This document shows positions 49,591-62,040 of a DNA stretch of 64,000 nt, in pieces (within the stretch, counting starts at the first letter, position 1; each line of letters begins with the position of its first letter). The position numbers and the translations under genes are program-made. The DNA is taken from positions 16,702,297 through 16,766,296 of the forward strand of contig WMCF01000003.1 in NCBI GenBank assembly GCA_009792885.1, written 5' to 3'. The notes under the pieces were generated by a model, which saw only the letters and a program-made list of their open reading frames with translations, was not told the DNA's origin and ran no database searches. This stretch comes from Eremophila alpestris peregrina (Eukaryota; Chordata; Aves; Passeriformes; Alaudidae).

Positions 49591-52500
49591 CACTGCAACC
49601 ACTGCAGCGGCAGCAGCTCCTGCTTTTCTGAGCTTTTCAAGCACCAGGAGAGGAGGATGCTACTGGCAGAAAGTTAACGATATCTACTCCTCCTTTTTTC
49701 AGATGATCACAGGGGAACATGCTGTGCTGTGACTCTTCGCCATGTAAAGAAGCTGTTGGAATACCCCGGAGACTTCCAGAGCTGTGAGTAATAGTTAGCA
49801 CAAGCCCTGTGAGCATGTGTAACTCTAGTGTCAGCCACGATATGCAGGGGTACCTTTTGAAACTGATAAAAGGACATCTTAACAGCAATGAGGATAATAC
49901 AGCTTTGGGAGAGCATTAGGCCTGGGGAAAGTTTTCTACCACTGCAGTTTTCAATAGAAGATATGATAATTTTATAAAATGTGTGGTTTTGTCATTGATA
50001 TCAGTCTCTGGGATAAAGAAAAGCTGTCCAAATATTTTCAATAGGAAATGTTAGTGAAAATGAAAATCTAGCTCAGGTTCTTCAGTTATAATGTTGTATC
50101 ATTAAGGACAGGTGATGGTCTATTCCTGGTGTGGACCATGGTGGTCTCTTCTGGTTCTTAGATCTCATCATATAATACAGAGGAAAGGGAACAATGACAC
50201 TGCCCTCCTGGCCAGAAAAAGGCATGGCAGTCACTCTCCATGCATTCTTTCCCAGTGGTTACTGAGCATTGCAGTGTTTCAGATGCAAGGTCTTTTTCTG
50301 CAAACATTGCTGTATGTGTGGAGTTCTACATCAACTTAAGATGTCCCACTGATCTTAACAGAACTGTTTCTGCATCTCTAATCATACTCATCAAACTGCT
50401 GGACTCTCCCACTGGGAAAGAGGCTAAACTGAGAAACAATTCCTGTGATGAACCAAGTCTGATGACATTGTTTTCAGCATAAAGATCATTGCAAATACAA
50501 AGCTGGCTTGGTTTTATTGGGTTTTAATTATGTATCATTTATTTTAGTAGTTAATGCATTAAAATAAAAAATGTTACTGCACCATTATACTTCATACCAT
50601 TTATTACTTAAAGGGACCAAAGAATCATTGTTACTTGAGAGAAGCCACTAGGCAAAGATTCATTTAAGTATAGTATAAAATGGAGAAACAGGGCATGGAA
50701 AATTATCCAAATCTGAAATACCATTTAAATTATATTTCTTTATCATTTACCTTTTCTTGTACTTTTTGGTTGCAATTTCTTCTGGTGAGCATGATTAGAA
50801 TAAGCATGGAGGTCACTTTTGCTTTAATGTTTCCATTCAGGTTCCCTCCTCAACATCATGTCTTGCTGTAGTATGCTAATACTCAGGCAGTATATACTTC
50901 CAGAGAACATATTGGTAATTTCTTTGAATTGTAATGTAAAATATACACATGTAAAATATTTTCTATCTAGATTTTACTTTGAAAACAGCATTTCTATAGA
51001 ACTTGCATTTTAGTCTGAGTTAACCTGACATATTCAAGCACTTAGATTTGTTGGCTACTGCATGTGCACTCCTTTGAGGGAGCTGTGAGAGCAAAGACTG
51101 TGTAGAGTAGTCTTGAAATGGATTTTTTTGAACAGACCTGATACAAGACACTGAAATATTTAATCTTTGATATTACATGTAGTCATACCCCAGCATAACT
51201 CAATATAACTAGTGACTTAAAATGCTTTGCTGAGAAAATCTCTAAAAAAAAGAAATCTTTATTTCATAGGTTGCCATTCTCTCCTCTATTTGCCAGACAA
51301 CTTTGTGTGGTAAATAATATATAAAATGTTTGGGTTAATCCCAAGGGAATGAAAATTAGTTTAAATTCAAACTTGATATAAAGGGAAATATTTTTTAGAT
51401 TAATTTTATTTCAAAAAAGTATCCCAAAAATATGCTGTGATGAGAGGTGCATTCTCTTTTAACAAAACAATCAGGGAAGGTCCACCAAGATCAAAATGTT
51501 TTAACCTGCCACAAAAATTTTTAAATGCCCACAGGTGAAATGTGAACCAAATCAATTGAATCAACACCCTGTAAAGTCTAGTAAGGGTCGATGAGCTCAT
51601 GTGAGGCATATCTGCAGAATTTTGCCACTAAGATGCAGTTTTGACTGTGACAGGGAAATAAATGTATAGTCTGTGTTGATGAAAGACCTTTTTAAAGAAG
51701 TACGTGCAAACTCTGCAAGCTAGAATTTGCCATTTGCAGGACTAAGGAAGGAGCAGCCAGTAACGGTAAAGATGAACATATGGATCCAGTAAAAATGGAG
51801 TGATGCACAGTTGAACCAGAAATATTTTTTCTTATTAATTTAATATTTGAATTATGGTGGCAGTTTAGTGTACCAGACATCACCAGAAATTGTGCTGGGC
51901 AGACTACAGCCATAAAATAACAGGAGATCCCTGCACGATAGCTTCTGGGGTCAGTCAGCAGGCTTATGAAATACAGACCTGGTATTGGTAAGATCCAGGA
52001 TGTTAGGAAATGAAGGGAACAGAGACACCACACAAGGGCTTTTAAGGCAGGCTACACAGATGGGTAAAGGAGCCTTTCCTCTGTGCAGCTGACAGCCTCA
52101 TTGTGAAAGAGTTTCAACAGCAATAAATGAGTCTGACGCGCGGGAACCAAACCTTGGAAATTCACAAACTTTGGCAGAGAGATGGGCGTGGCTGCCTCCT
52201 GGCAATGGTCTGCCCTTGTGCATCCCAGCACAGGGCTCTCAGACCTGAGGTTCAGTTTGGGGCAAGGTGGGCTTAACTTGCCTTCTGAAGAAAAAGGAAT
52301 AAAAATCTCATCCAATAGAGAAGTCTGTGGATAATATCCCTAAGAAGTATGCAAGCTGCTTTGCCCACGAAGTTAATGTGTGGAAACCCGTCCTAGCCAA
52401 CAGCAATGTCTTCTGCCCATGGCACAGGGGTGTGTAAAAGAGCTGGGTCTCCAAGGTATTTTGTTGGAGTTATAGCGCCTGTTAATATCGACGGTGGTGT

Positions 52501-52649
52501 GCAGAGCTGAGATTTTAGTTAGGGAATCCTGGCTGTTGGAGGAACGTGACCAAGAGATGAGGCTTTCCCGGTTTCAGATGGAGGACTTTTGCCAAACACT
52601 TTATTTGTACGACTCGACACATAAACAAGATTGAAAGAGAGATACAAGG
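49591..52649. other. Non-coding stretch upstream of the CpG island
   Basis: No gene is recognised. The section 50500-51420 is AT-rich without structure. Isolated CpGs appear from about 52130 on, foreshadowing the island. Confidence 0.5.
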
Positions 52650-52842
52650 CTTGCCTTAGGCTCCATGCCTTTCTTCGGGGCTGCGCCGAGTGTCCCAGCA
52701 GCGGCCAAGGTGGTGGGACTCGGGGGCTGAAGTTCCCCCTCGTCACCGCCAAAGGGCAGCCGGCTCGGCACCGGGGGAGAGCAGCGCCGGGGCCGGGCGG
52801 GGGCGGCGCGCCCGGGCCGCCCGCAGCGGGCGCTGCAGCGGC

Positions 52843-52890
52843 GGGGCCGGGGCCGGGGCCGGGGCCGGGGCTGGGGCTGGGGCTGGGGCC
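52843..52890. repeat. GGGGCC/GGGGCT hexanucleotide tract, 8 units
   Basis: Four GGGGCC units are followed by three GGGGCT units and one final GGGGCC, with no interruption. The G-strand is the plus strand, so G-quadruplex formation in DNA or in a plus-strand transcript is plausible. In one plus-strand frame it reads as alternating Gly-Ala. It lies about 300 bases upstream of the probable first-exon donor. Human C9orf72 carries the same hexamer in its first intron, but nothing here shows that this is that gene. Confidence 0.97.
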
Positions 52891-53034
52891 GTCCCCGCCC
52901 CCGCCCGGCGCGGGCTCGGCGGAGGGTCGGGGGGCGGCAGCGAGGGCCGGGCCGGGCAGGGCGCGGTGTGCCCGCGGCGCTCTGGTCGCGACAGATTCGC
53001 CCCGGCCGCCGTCCCCGCCGCAGCCTGAGGGGCG

Positions 53035-53188
53035 CTGAGGAGAACGGGAGGTTTTTGGAAGAGGAGCACAGAGGAGCCCCGGGCTGACCGCCGCCCCGCC
53101 CGCAGGCTCACGCCATGCTGCGGGCGCTTCCCCGTCTCTGAGGAGAGGCGAAGGGGCGGCAGGGGACGGCGGCGGCGCGATTGCTAAG
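53035..53188 (+). other. Probable 5' untranslated first exon
   Basis: Purine-rich, CpG-rich sequence leads into an AAG|GTAATG donor whose GT is at 53189. The transcription start cannot be fixed, so the 5' boundary given is nominal; it could start further upstream in the island. The only ATG in the last 100 bases opens an eight-codon frame that closes before the donor, so the exon looks non-coding. A C-rich acceptor-like 'ccgcccgcag' ending near 53105 leaves open that the last 84 bases are a separate internal exon. Confidence 0.5.
53115..53141 (+). CDS. Upstream open reading frame in leader exon (8 codons)
   Basis: ATG at 53115 in fair context (GCC before the ATG) encodes MLRALPRL and stops at TGA 53139-53141, within the probable first exon. 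If the leader is transcribed from upstream of this point, the uORF could reduce translation of the main frame. Whether it is used is unknown. Confidence 0.25.
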   Translation: MLRALPRL

Positions 53189-53969
53189 GTAATGGGAATG
53201 GGCTGCCTCTCCTCGCCGTCTTTTTCCTGCTTATCCGCATCTGTGTGGCGAGCGGTTGTCACTCGGCTGTGCCCCGGCAGCGGGATCCCGGTGCTGGTCC
53301 CGCCGCGGAGAGCGGAGCCCCGAGCTCCCGGGGTGGGAGTTCGCTCCCCGTCGGTAGCGGCGGACAGGTGCAAGGCGTGTGTGGTGCGTGTGTTACGGAG
53401 GCCGTGCCCTCCCGGGCCGTGCGGACCCCCGAGAGCACCGCGGCTGCGGCTCGCCCTCCCGCGGGGTCCCGAGGAAGGGGGCCCGGCCTCGGGTCCCGGC
53501 GCAGGAGGTGCCTGGCGCTGTCCCGGAGGTGCGGGGGGCCCACGCCCCGCGGGGCGCGGCTCAGGGGTCGCGGTGTCCCGGCAGGTGTGAGGGCAGCGCA
53601 CGGGAAGCCGGAGCTCGGTGGGGACACAGGACAAGTTGTGGTGCCCAGAAACCGCAGGTCTTTTCGGGGAAGGACGAGGGAGAGCAAGCGCTGGGGTAGA
53701 GATTGAAGGGGGATCTGGTGCCCTGTGGGAAAACTTGGAAACTGTTTCGCTTCGGTAGCGTATTCTAATAACACACTTCCATCCGCCGACGAAGCGCGTT
53801 TGCTTGAAGACAGATTGGTGTGTGAGAATAAGGCTGCCAGGCACTCTCCTCCCAGAATCTTAATCTCCTGTGACACTGAAAGCATCTTCTTAGTCACTAG
53901 ATGTGATGGCATAAGTATAGGAGTGTGTTGCAGGGCCACTAAGAAGCTTCAAGTGTTTTTTTTTCTTAG

Positions 53970-54126
53970 GAAGACGCTGATTTTTGTATAAATAACGGCA
54001 CGCTGCCGCTTGTACGCTGCAGACATACTGGCAGGCAGGGCTGCCGCTCCGAGGAGCTGACTACGCCTGTGGCTCTGAGCTTGGTGTCCCGTCTGCCCCG
54101 GCCCTGCCCTCGCTGGGACGGCCTAG
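53970..54126 (+). other. Probable second leader exon
   Basis: A long T-rich acceptor ('gtttttttttcttag') ends at 53969, and a perfect AG|GTAAGT donor follows 54126. The 157-base segment contains no ATG, so it would be untranslated after splicing to the first exon, placing the start codon further right. One frame is incidentally open across it. Its GC-rich second half extends the island's composition. The same segment contains a TATA box, so it may also serve as an alternative first exon. Confidence 0.5.
53987..53995 (+). promoter_or_regulatory. TATA box of a possible alternative promoter
   Basis: TATAAATAA sits just downstream of the CpG island and about 130 bases upstream of the strong donor at 54127. 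Initiation about 30 bases downstream, near 54015-54025, would give a first exon of roughly 105-110 bases ending at 54126. Confidence 0.4.
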
Positions 54127-57100
54127 GTAAGTCGGGGCTTCCTTCGGCTGACCTGTAAGGGACTTGGCAGAACTGCGTCCGGTTGTAGCCTGTGTGCTAC
54201 ACAATGCTTCCCTGAAATGAAAGATGTGCATAATTTGCTCTTGATTGAATTTTATTTGCTGATTGCCAAGTGTGTAGGGACTGGAAAGCAGGAAAATCTG
54301 TCTTTGATCAGTGAAGTGATACTATAAAACTCACCTTTGTGTTGGCATGTTGCAGCAGACATTAGTGGTTTCCCGCCCCAAAGAAAGCTACTTTTCCTCT
54401 GTGTTTCTAGAGGAAGTGCTTTGTGAGCTGTTAGTGTGGGATTTTTTTTCTTGTTTTTTTGTTTGTTTGTTTTTGAGTAGAAGTATACTTGATATCATAA
54501 ATTTCCTTTTTTGTTTTTAATTTTTTTTGTAATGCCAGATTTATTTTAATCTTGCAGACCAGAAGAACTAGGAATTTTTTACTGTGGGGTTATGATCTAT
54601 AATACTTTCTCACCCACTGATTTGGAACACTTTCACTATATTTCCTTATAAATCTGCTTTAAAAAGAGGTCAGATGTTGAAGAGCAGTTATTGACTTGGG
54701 GGCATATTGTAACAAGCACAGAATAACAGTGTTCATTGCTTGAATGTGTGTGTGAAATGCTGAAGAAACTGTTTAGACTCAGCCAATATTGACTTTATTT
54801 TTAGATGAGCTGTTCCTTTTTCTAATTACCTGACTGATAGAACAATTGATGACAAACATTCCAATTTCCTTCCTAACTGGCTACAAGTGTGATGGATTAG
54901 ATAACCCTTCTTTTTCCCACTCTGAACTGTATTAGAGGGAAAAACAGTGATTTGCTACACATTATATACCGAGGTTTACAGTAAAAGAAGATTGCTGTTC
55001 ACCAGATTTTTCTGGCTTTATTTCCTTGCTATCCTTCCCTTCTAAAAAAAGTTGCAGTAGGTTGCTGCATAGGATAATTGTCAAAGCTGCTTACCTTAGT
55101 TTCTCTCTGACAGTTCCTGTGATACAGGTAGTACAGATACCTGTTTTAATCAATGATGCCCACAGATAACAGGAAAAGGTGTGTCCTGTTAAAGCAGCAG
55201 TTACCTCCTTGCCAACCACTTACAAGGTGTTTCAGTGTCTAGCCTGTAATTCTGGTGAGCACACTGGTACAGCAGAGGTGAGCAGAGCACTTTTCATTCG
55301 TGGCAGTAACTCTGCTTTTGTTAATGCTTCTGAGGCAGCTGAGGAAAGCTGAATGTATGGACAGGAAATGCTAGGCTTTGTTGTCCTCCGTTTGGGCAGG
55401 CAAGAAGGGGAGAAAAGGAGAGGGCAGTCCTGTCCCAGCAGACTGCAGCAAACTAACAGATGGCAGGGAAAGAGAAGAAGTTAATATATGTGGAGTAGCA
55501 GGAAGAGAAAATAGCTGCAGTGTGTCATTTTAACATGGTACGTTGGGATGCTCTGTTAGTCTGTGGTGAAACTTCGGGATCTTGCAGTGCCATGGCTCAG
55601 GCTTCCTAACAGAAATACACGGGTGTTGTGGGGTCATGATTTTTTTCTTTCCTCGATAACGATGTGAGTCTTCAGCTTTTCAAGAACGAGGGATAATTAA
55701 CGCAGGGGCTTTGGCTGGGTATATCTTGATACCTAAAGCAAATATTCCAGTTGTACAGTGGCAGCAGAACAAGGGTGAGCTGCTCTTCCCATGCCCAATG
55801 TTACAAGAGTACAGTTTTGCCCTTATGATGGGTTATTGCATCGTTTGTGCTCATTACCTGGAGCTTCAGTTTCTGGAAGCATACCTTGGCTCTCTAGAGG
55901 GGACATTGTAGGAACAAACAGGTGCACTTCACTGAGCAGCCCTGGGCTGTTTCAGGTAACAAATATTGCACTTAATTGTCAGAACTGAAGTGCTCTGGTT
56001 TCCTCCTGGGACTCTTCTCAACATCTTCATGGCTGCATTATTATCTAAGTCAAGTCACACCATGGCATTATAATTACAAAGAAAACTTGGGTAGAGTAAG
56101 AAAATTATGTTGATGATTTCGAAGGGTGTTTCTTCACATCAGGCTTTGAACTGCTGTCCCCAGTGTGGTGTAAGATAGCACTCTGCCTTGTGAAGTATCA
56201 AGCAGTGTGGTGGCCTGGGTTATTACTGAAGGTGTAGTAATACATTTAACCCTGTTTACTTGCAGCTTGGTCTGCATGAAACGAGTTGATCAGAGCTGTG
56301 CTGGCCAAGCACATTTCAGAAACTTCTGGGTGGCTGTAGGTGGTGATGGTTTTTTTCAGAAGCATCTGGTCAGTCACTTTGTTCCTGTGGAGTTACACAT
56401 CTGACTTCCTCAGGCTACAAAATTTTCTCTTTGCATCTTTGAGCACTTACATATAGTTGCACGTCTTCATATTCTGAACTGAATTATTATGTTCCTACAT
56501 CTCTACATCTATTTTTTCCCCTGCAATTTCTGCCTCCATTCTTCATCTTTTAACTTTCTGTCTGGTGACTGTGAGAGCAATGCTTGCATTTTGCTGGTGG
56601 TGGATTTATGGGGGTTTAGAGGTGGCTAGAGTACTTTGAAAAATTTGGTGTATCTTTATATCTTTGAAAAGATAATATAATAGATTTATCAGGGAGAGTT
56701 CTAAACGGTTTGATTCCAACTTTCCTTCAATAATATAGTGGCTTTTAAAGTTTATAAAGGATGATATTAGTGTTAGTGTATCCACAGTGTTTTTTTAATC
56801 TATATAAATTTTAGCATGAAAAGGTGTTCCCATGATTTCAGTTAGTGTTTCCAGCGTATTGTGGTGACTGAGCAATGAGTTAATTTCTGTTGTTGTGCTC
56901 TATGTATGAAGAGGAGCAAGAAAGAGGAGCTAATTTATGTTTTTCTTGTTGGTTGTCAAGCTCTAGAAAGATTGTGAAGTCAAGAGAGACTGCTGCTACC
57001 CACTTATGTGGCATCAGATCTCATACTATTTTTTAACGTCTCTGCGGTGGGTGACAAAGAATGCGGAGAGAAGCAAGGAGAAGAAGACTAAAATTTCAGT

Positions 57101-60100
57101 GAGCAATCAGGTTCTGACACTTTGACATCCCAGGAGCTCTGCACTGTCATGCTGGAAACAGCTGTGTGTTCCTAGACTCAGCAGCACAGGTGCTGCCCAT
57201 TGCCTGCACAGGGGTGGTAGGCAGCATGAGGCAGTGGGGTGCTGCACTTTTGCAGGAATCTTCAGTTACACACTGTAAACATTATGCTGATGGCAAATAT
57301 TTCATCTCTTTCGTTGTGCTTATAGGACCTGGCATCAGCAGTGAAAGGTTCATGGGGCAGTTAAAAATCCCCACACTACAGGTCTAGTATGCTATGGGGA
57401 TGTGTGTCGAGCAAATGATAACTAACGGTTTGAAAGTCAGGGTTTAGATGTCCAATTTATTGCTCTGTCATTTGTTGTGTGAATGTGAGAAGCTACTTAA
57501 TTTCATTGTGATTTAATTAATCATTTTGTAAAAGAAAATACTATTTTCCTGTGTCACAGATGAGCAACTAGTTTTATATTGTATTCATCAGTGTAAGAGC
57601 AATCTGGCAGAGACATGTATTAGCTCAATTAAACCAACTGTCTTTATAGGAATAATACAGTATAACAGTAGCAGTAGTCAAGTATATTAGTATTTATACT
57701 GTATGTAGCCTATATTGGTATTTGGAGGAGTCCAGTTATGGCATTGTGAAGTTCAGGTTAAATGAACCACAGCAGTGGGATTTGTAGGCTTTGCTGAAGT
57801 GTGTGGATGTGTGGTGTATGGACTTGAACTCGCTAAATCAGGAGTGGCTTAAGTGCTTTTTACATTGCAATTACTGAAATGATTTGTGTGTAATTTGCAT
57901 CTGGAAAGGCAGTGTGCTGTTGTGATAAACAGCAGGGCAGTGAAATCATATATATTGCATCATGTCCTTGAAGTAGGTGGGATGCAACCAGTTAGGTTCA
58001 TTTGCACCAAGGGTATTTCATGGTACCACATCTTCAAGGACATCTGTGATTTTGGGTAGCAAATTTCCCATTTTATTTGATTGCAGGGTACTTGCAATTT
58101 TCCATCCTCCTGAGAATGAACAATTGGCAGGAACTCTCAGCACTTTGGGGCATTTTAAATGAGATTATGCAGTTGCTGATCAATGTGGGGTTGGATTGGT
58201 TTTATCAACTTGCATAAGGTTGCTTGAAGGGAACTTAATTTCTGCAAGCTCTATTGGGAACAGGGAGTTGAGGTGGAGTAAATCTGAATTTGGAATCTAA
58301 CAAGCACTGAGGCCTATGTTTTGTTTAGTTGTTTTTTTTTTTAATTTTAATATTTTCTTGTCAGTCTGTATTAGAGTATCCATTATTTTGTGCATCTTCT
58401 CATTCTGTTTTTTATTTGAATCAATTTTCAGTTGTTTTCAGCTTACTGGATACAATGTAAAATAAAAAGTGCAGCCCATGCCCCAGGAGTAGCTTACTGT
58501 AGATGCAATTAGTATTTTCTATGGTGCATAAAGGCAAGGCACTTTCAGAGAGGGTGTATTTGATGGACCAGCTTCAAAGAACAGGATGCTCTTAGCACAC
58601 CTTAACTGATCCAGCAGAAGATTTATTTTGGAGAATGGATTAGAAGTCTACCCTCAAGCTCTGTATTATAAGTACAGTTGCCCACTTTCCACAGGGACTG
58701 TGGAAAGATTCTGGCCAGTAAGTTGGCATTGTTGCAAAACAATGAAATACAGCTTCAGCTTTGTAACTGCTTCTCCTTGCAGGCTGATAGTGCTGAATAA
58801 TTTCTGCTGTAGTTTGGGATCAACCAATTCACATGAAGTTCAAAGTTGAGCTATAGCTATCTCTTTGCATTTCTAAATTTATATAGCACTGACACTTGCT
58901 TTAGTTAAATATTCAGCATATACTTGCTATCACATTCTTTGTAGCTATCCTTGGTAACAGCATGCTGGCTCAGAGCCATTCCAAGAGGCCTTGTGCTCAC
59001 AGCAATATTATTTTATTGGAAGGGAGATTGATTACCAGTGAAAGCTGCATTTTTTTTTCCCTGAATCCTTCGGAAGAGGGATAGATGTATTGGAGGCAGT
59101 TTCTTCCTGATATGATGGTATAACATCACTCTGGTCCATTAAAAGTAAATTTAGTATGCAAGCATCCATTTTAACAATTGATTTCACAAAGGGAAAAAAT
59201 TGCCTAGTTAACCAGCAGTTTGTATGTCAATATTCTCTACCATCCATTTCCATTCTGTTTTTCGTTCTGGTTATCTTGGGAAGGCAAGATCTAGTCAAAG
59301 TTGGATGCCAAAAATTACTTTATGTTGACTTCCACCCCTGTGTTTCCTGGATGTAACATCCCAATCCAGACAGTGTTTTTCAGCATTCTAGAATAGCTAA
59401 GAATATCTGCAGATTTAGAAATATATAAAATCAAAATGGAGTGTGTGGCAAGCTGGGGAAAGGGGAGGAAAGTAATCCACCTCTATGGCTTATCCAGAAG
59501 CAGTCTGATCACCTGCCAGGTGACTGAGGCAGATTGCCAGTGGCTCACACAAATGGAACAACTGGAACTGTCCACCCTGAGTGTTGTCTGTAGGACAGTG
59601 ACAGCACGAGCACTACCACAGGTGTCACAGATGGAGAGAAAATTGCTCAAGAGCATGGAGAGCACCCTTTTTGGAGTTGGTGTTAGGCCTTGATGATCCC
59701 TGGTTAGACCGCTAAAGCACTAATTTATTTTTTTTATTAACTGACATACATTATTGGGAGCAGCAAGTGATTGGTGAGAAGTACCTACAGACACCTACAC
59801 ATTAGATTACTCAGGGGCTGAGTTTAAACTTACCTCTATCTGCGGGAAGCCAAGTAACTTGGATTGACTCATGTCTGAGAGCTAGTTTGGTCTAAAAGAT
59901 GGCTGTGTTCATACTGCATATTCTTGCCGGAGAGGTCTTAGAGCTCTGGCCCTCAGCTGGTACCTCTATGGCCTGAAGATACAGTGATTGTTGTAGATGT
60001 TTTGTTTTTTTTTTCAAGCACAGTGTGAAAAGTGCGACTTTCCTGCAGCCCACCAGAAGGATGTATTGTAGGACTTGGGACAAGTTGGGAAGCTGCATGG

Positions 60101-61819
60101 TGTTGGAGAACATCTACAGAGAATGATGCGGACATGGATAAGAATTAGGAACACAATCCTGTGTAAGATGATCTGTGCTGACTCTTGAGAATAAGTGCTG
60201 ATGGTGGAGAACTGTGTGTCCCAAATGTGTGTCTGCTTAGGTTTGGAGCTCTACAAAAGAGAACCTGGGAGCAAACTAGCAATTGAGCACTGTGGGTGAC
60301 CAGGAACCCAGAGCTTGCTCCCTGCCCTAGTACTGTGTGGAAATGTAGGCATACTTGTAGGGTGTTTTGAGGCAAGTTTTCCACAGGAGAGGCAGTTAAT
60401 TATGGAAAGGCACTGCACCTTTAAGAAATCTCTGTAAGAGTAGTAGAAATGGGAAATCCCAGCCTTCATCAGGATCCCAGTTTCCCTAAAAAGAAGAAAA
60501 AGGGAATGTCCTGGAACTGGGTCCTCTCTTCTTGCTCTGTCAGGGTGAGGCAAAAGAGTCTTGGCTTGTTTCCTGGCCTAGATGTGTGCCCATCCTTCAT
60601 CCTGCCAGTTGTAGAGTGAGAAAAGTGTCGACCTCCTGTTCTTCAACATGGGGCTCCCTGTGAACTTGTACCACAGAAGGATGAATGGGGTTCTTTAGAG
60701 CCCTTGAATTCTCCCAGTGGGAACAAAACTGCTTTCCCACAAACAAAGAGGAATTTGTTTGGCAAAAAATTTGAACACTAAGTGCAGCTGCTGGAAGTGT
60801 TTATACTTTGTTCCTTAAAAAAGGCAACAGACTGAGTAGTGTTGATAGTACTACAATGCTCAGCACTTCCAAGGAGGGGCAGAAGGTCTGGGATGATCTT
60901 CTACTAGGAAACTATTTTCTGAGTAACTTCAGTTACAATTTGATGTCCAAAACAAAGGATTGAAAGATTTTTAGGTGCTTTGGGAGCTATACTTCACTGA
61001 TTGAAAGCAGATTTCCTTCTCTGGCTCTCCACGCAGGGGAGCAGTGCTGTGGTATCCAGGGTGGGGCCAGACCTTCGCTCTGTCACTGCTGACTGTGTAT
61101 AGCTCTTATGTCCTTCTTATCAGGCTCAGGGGAGGACATACTTGCAGAGTGTTGACCCACCGGGCATGGTGGTGATATGCCATGTGTAGCTCCAGTGTTT
61201 CCCAGAAAGGAACTTGTGAAGATGGTGGAGCTTTGATCTCAGGTCCAGTCTTCCTGGCTTTGGTTCATTCAGATGGGTGTTGTATCCGTTCCTCTTTGGA
61301 AAGTTATTTCGCTAATTATGCAGGTTTACTTCTGAAGGCGGAGTAGAGGTGAATTGTGCAGTGCTTGGACTGAGCTACACCAGTGAAAAGCAGAGGATAT
61401 CCCAGGTAGGGCCTGGGGATCCTCTGGCTAGTGTATGCACCTTGGCCAACAGGATCTGCTTAATAATGGGCCATATGTTGTCTTCCAGCATACACAACTT
61501 GCATGGCATGCCCCAAGCCCTGCTTTAATGAAGTAGTAACTAACTAGAAAAAGAACATGACGACAAGTTTCTTCCCAGTGCAATTTTAGAGAGATTTATC
61601 TAATGGATGGGAAATATCAACTTCATATTAATGGAGATAAATTGAATTCAGCAGAAGTGATTTTTCCTTCTCTTCCCTCCTGTCACCTTCATAATGACCT
61701 ACTTGATCTAAATATTCTAGCAGATCAGGTAGAGAATTTTCCTATTAGGTAATTATTAGTTCAGCAAGGCATGTGGTTATATGATTTCTCAGGCATGTGA
61801 AAAGTCATGTAGTCTGGTT

Positions 61820-62040
61820 GTATTTCACTAATTAGAAAAAAATTAACTCAGTATTCATGACATGAAATTGTAATTTACTCTATGATTGTGTGCTAAAGCA
61901 CTAAATCTCTCATGAATTTATATTAACGCTATGTGCCAATTATAAGCTGCCCTTGAAATATATTAATTACATAGCATAAAGGTAATTTTCACTTATTGTC
62001 ACCCAAAATTATATTTCAGCTGAGCAGTCCTGATATATAT
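61820..62040. promoter_or_regulatory. Possible conserved intronic element
   Basis: A dense series of homeodomain-type cores: CTAATTAG at 61828-61835, CAATTATA at 61938-61945 and ATTAATTA at 61962-61969. The DNA between them is non-repetitive. The length and texture are typical of conserved non-coding elements in introns of developmental genes, but conservation is untested. Confidence 0.28.

Larger units (their letters stand above)
52650..53720 (+). promoter_or_regulatory. CpG island promoter
   Basis: GC content and CpG frequency rise abruptly and stay high for about 1 kb, the only long island in the window. SP1/KLF-type boxes are visible (for example CCCCGCCCCCGCCCGG near 52893 and CCGCCCCGCCC near 53093). 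No TATA box is seen in the island core, consistent with dispersed CpG-island initiation. A good splice donor at its plus-strand side (GT at 53189) sets the direction of the main transcript, although such promoters are often bidirectional. Long open frames on both strands, including a 441-codon antisense one, arise because stop codons are scarce in GC-rich DNA. Confidence 0.85.

Noticed and set aside
52843..52890. Identification of the locus as C9orf72 from the GGGGCC tract
   Set aside because: The hexamer alone is not diagnostic. No C9orf72 coding exon is visible, and the repeat sits upstream of the likely first-exon donor rather than clearly within the first intron.
52631..53706. Several plus-strand frames of 106-153 codons in the CpG island
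   Set aside because: They overlap one another, translate the GGGGCC repeat as Gly-Ala, and cross the likely splice donor at 53189. They are by-products of low stop-codon density.
52519..53844. 441-residue minus-strand protein over the CpG island
   Set aside because: Composition is dominated by Pro, Arg, Ala and Gly from GC-rich DNA. It overlaps the hexamer array, has no domain I recognise, and competing open frames exist in several other phases.
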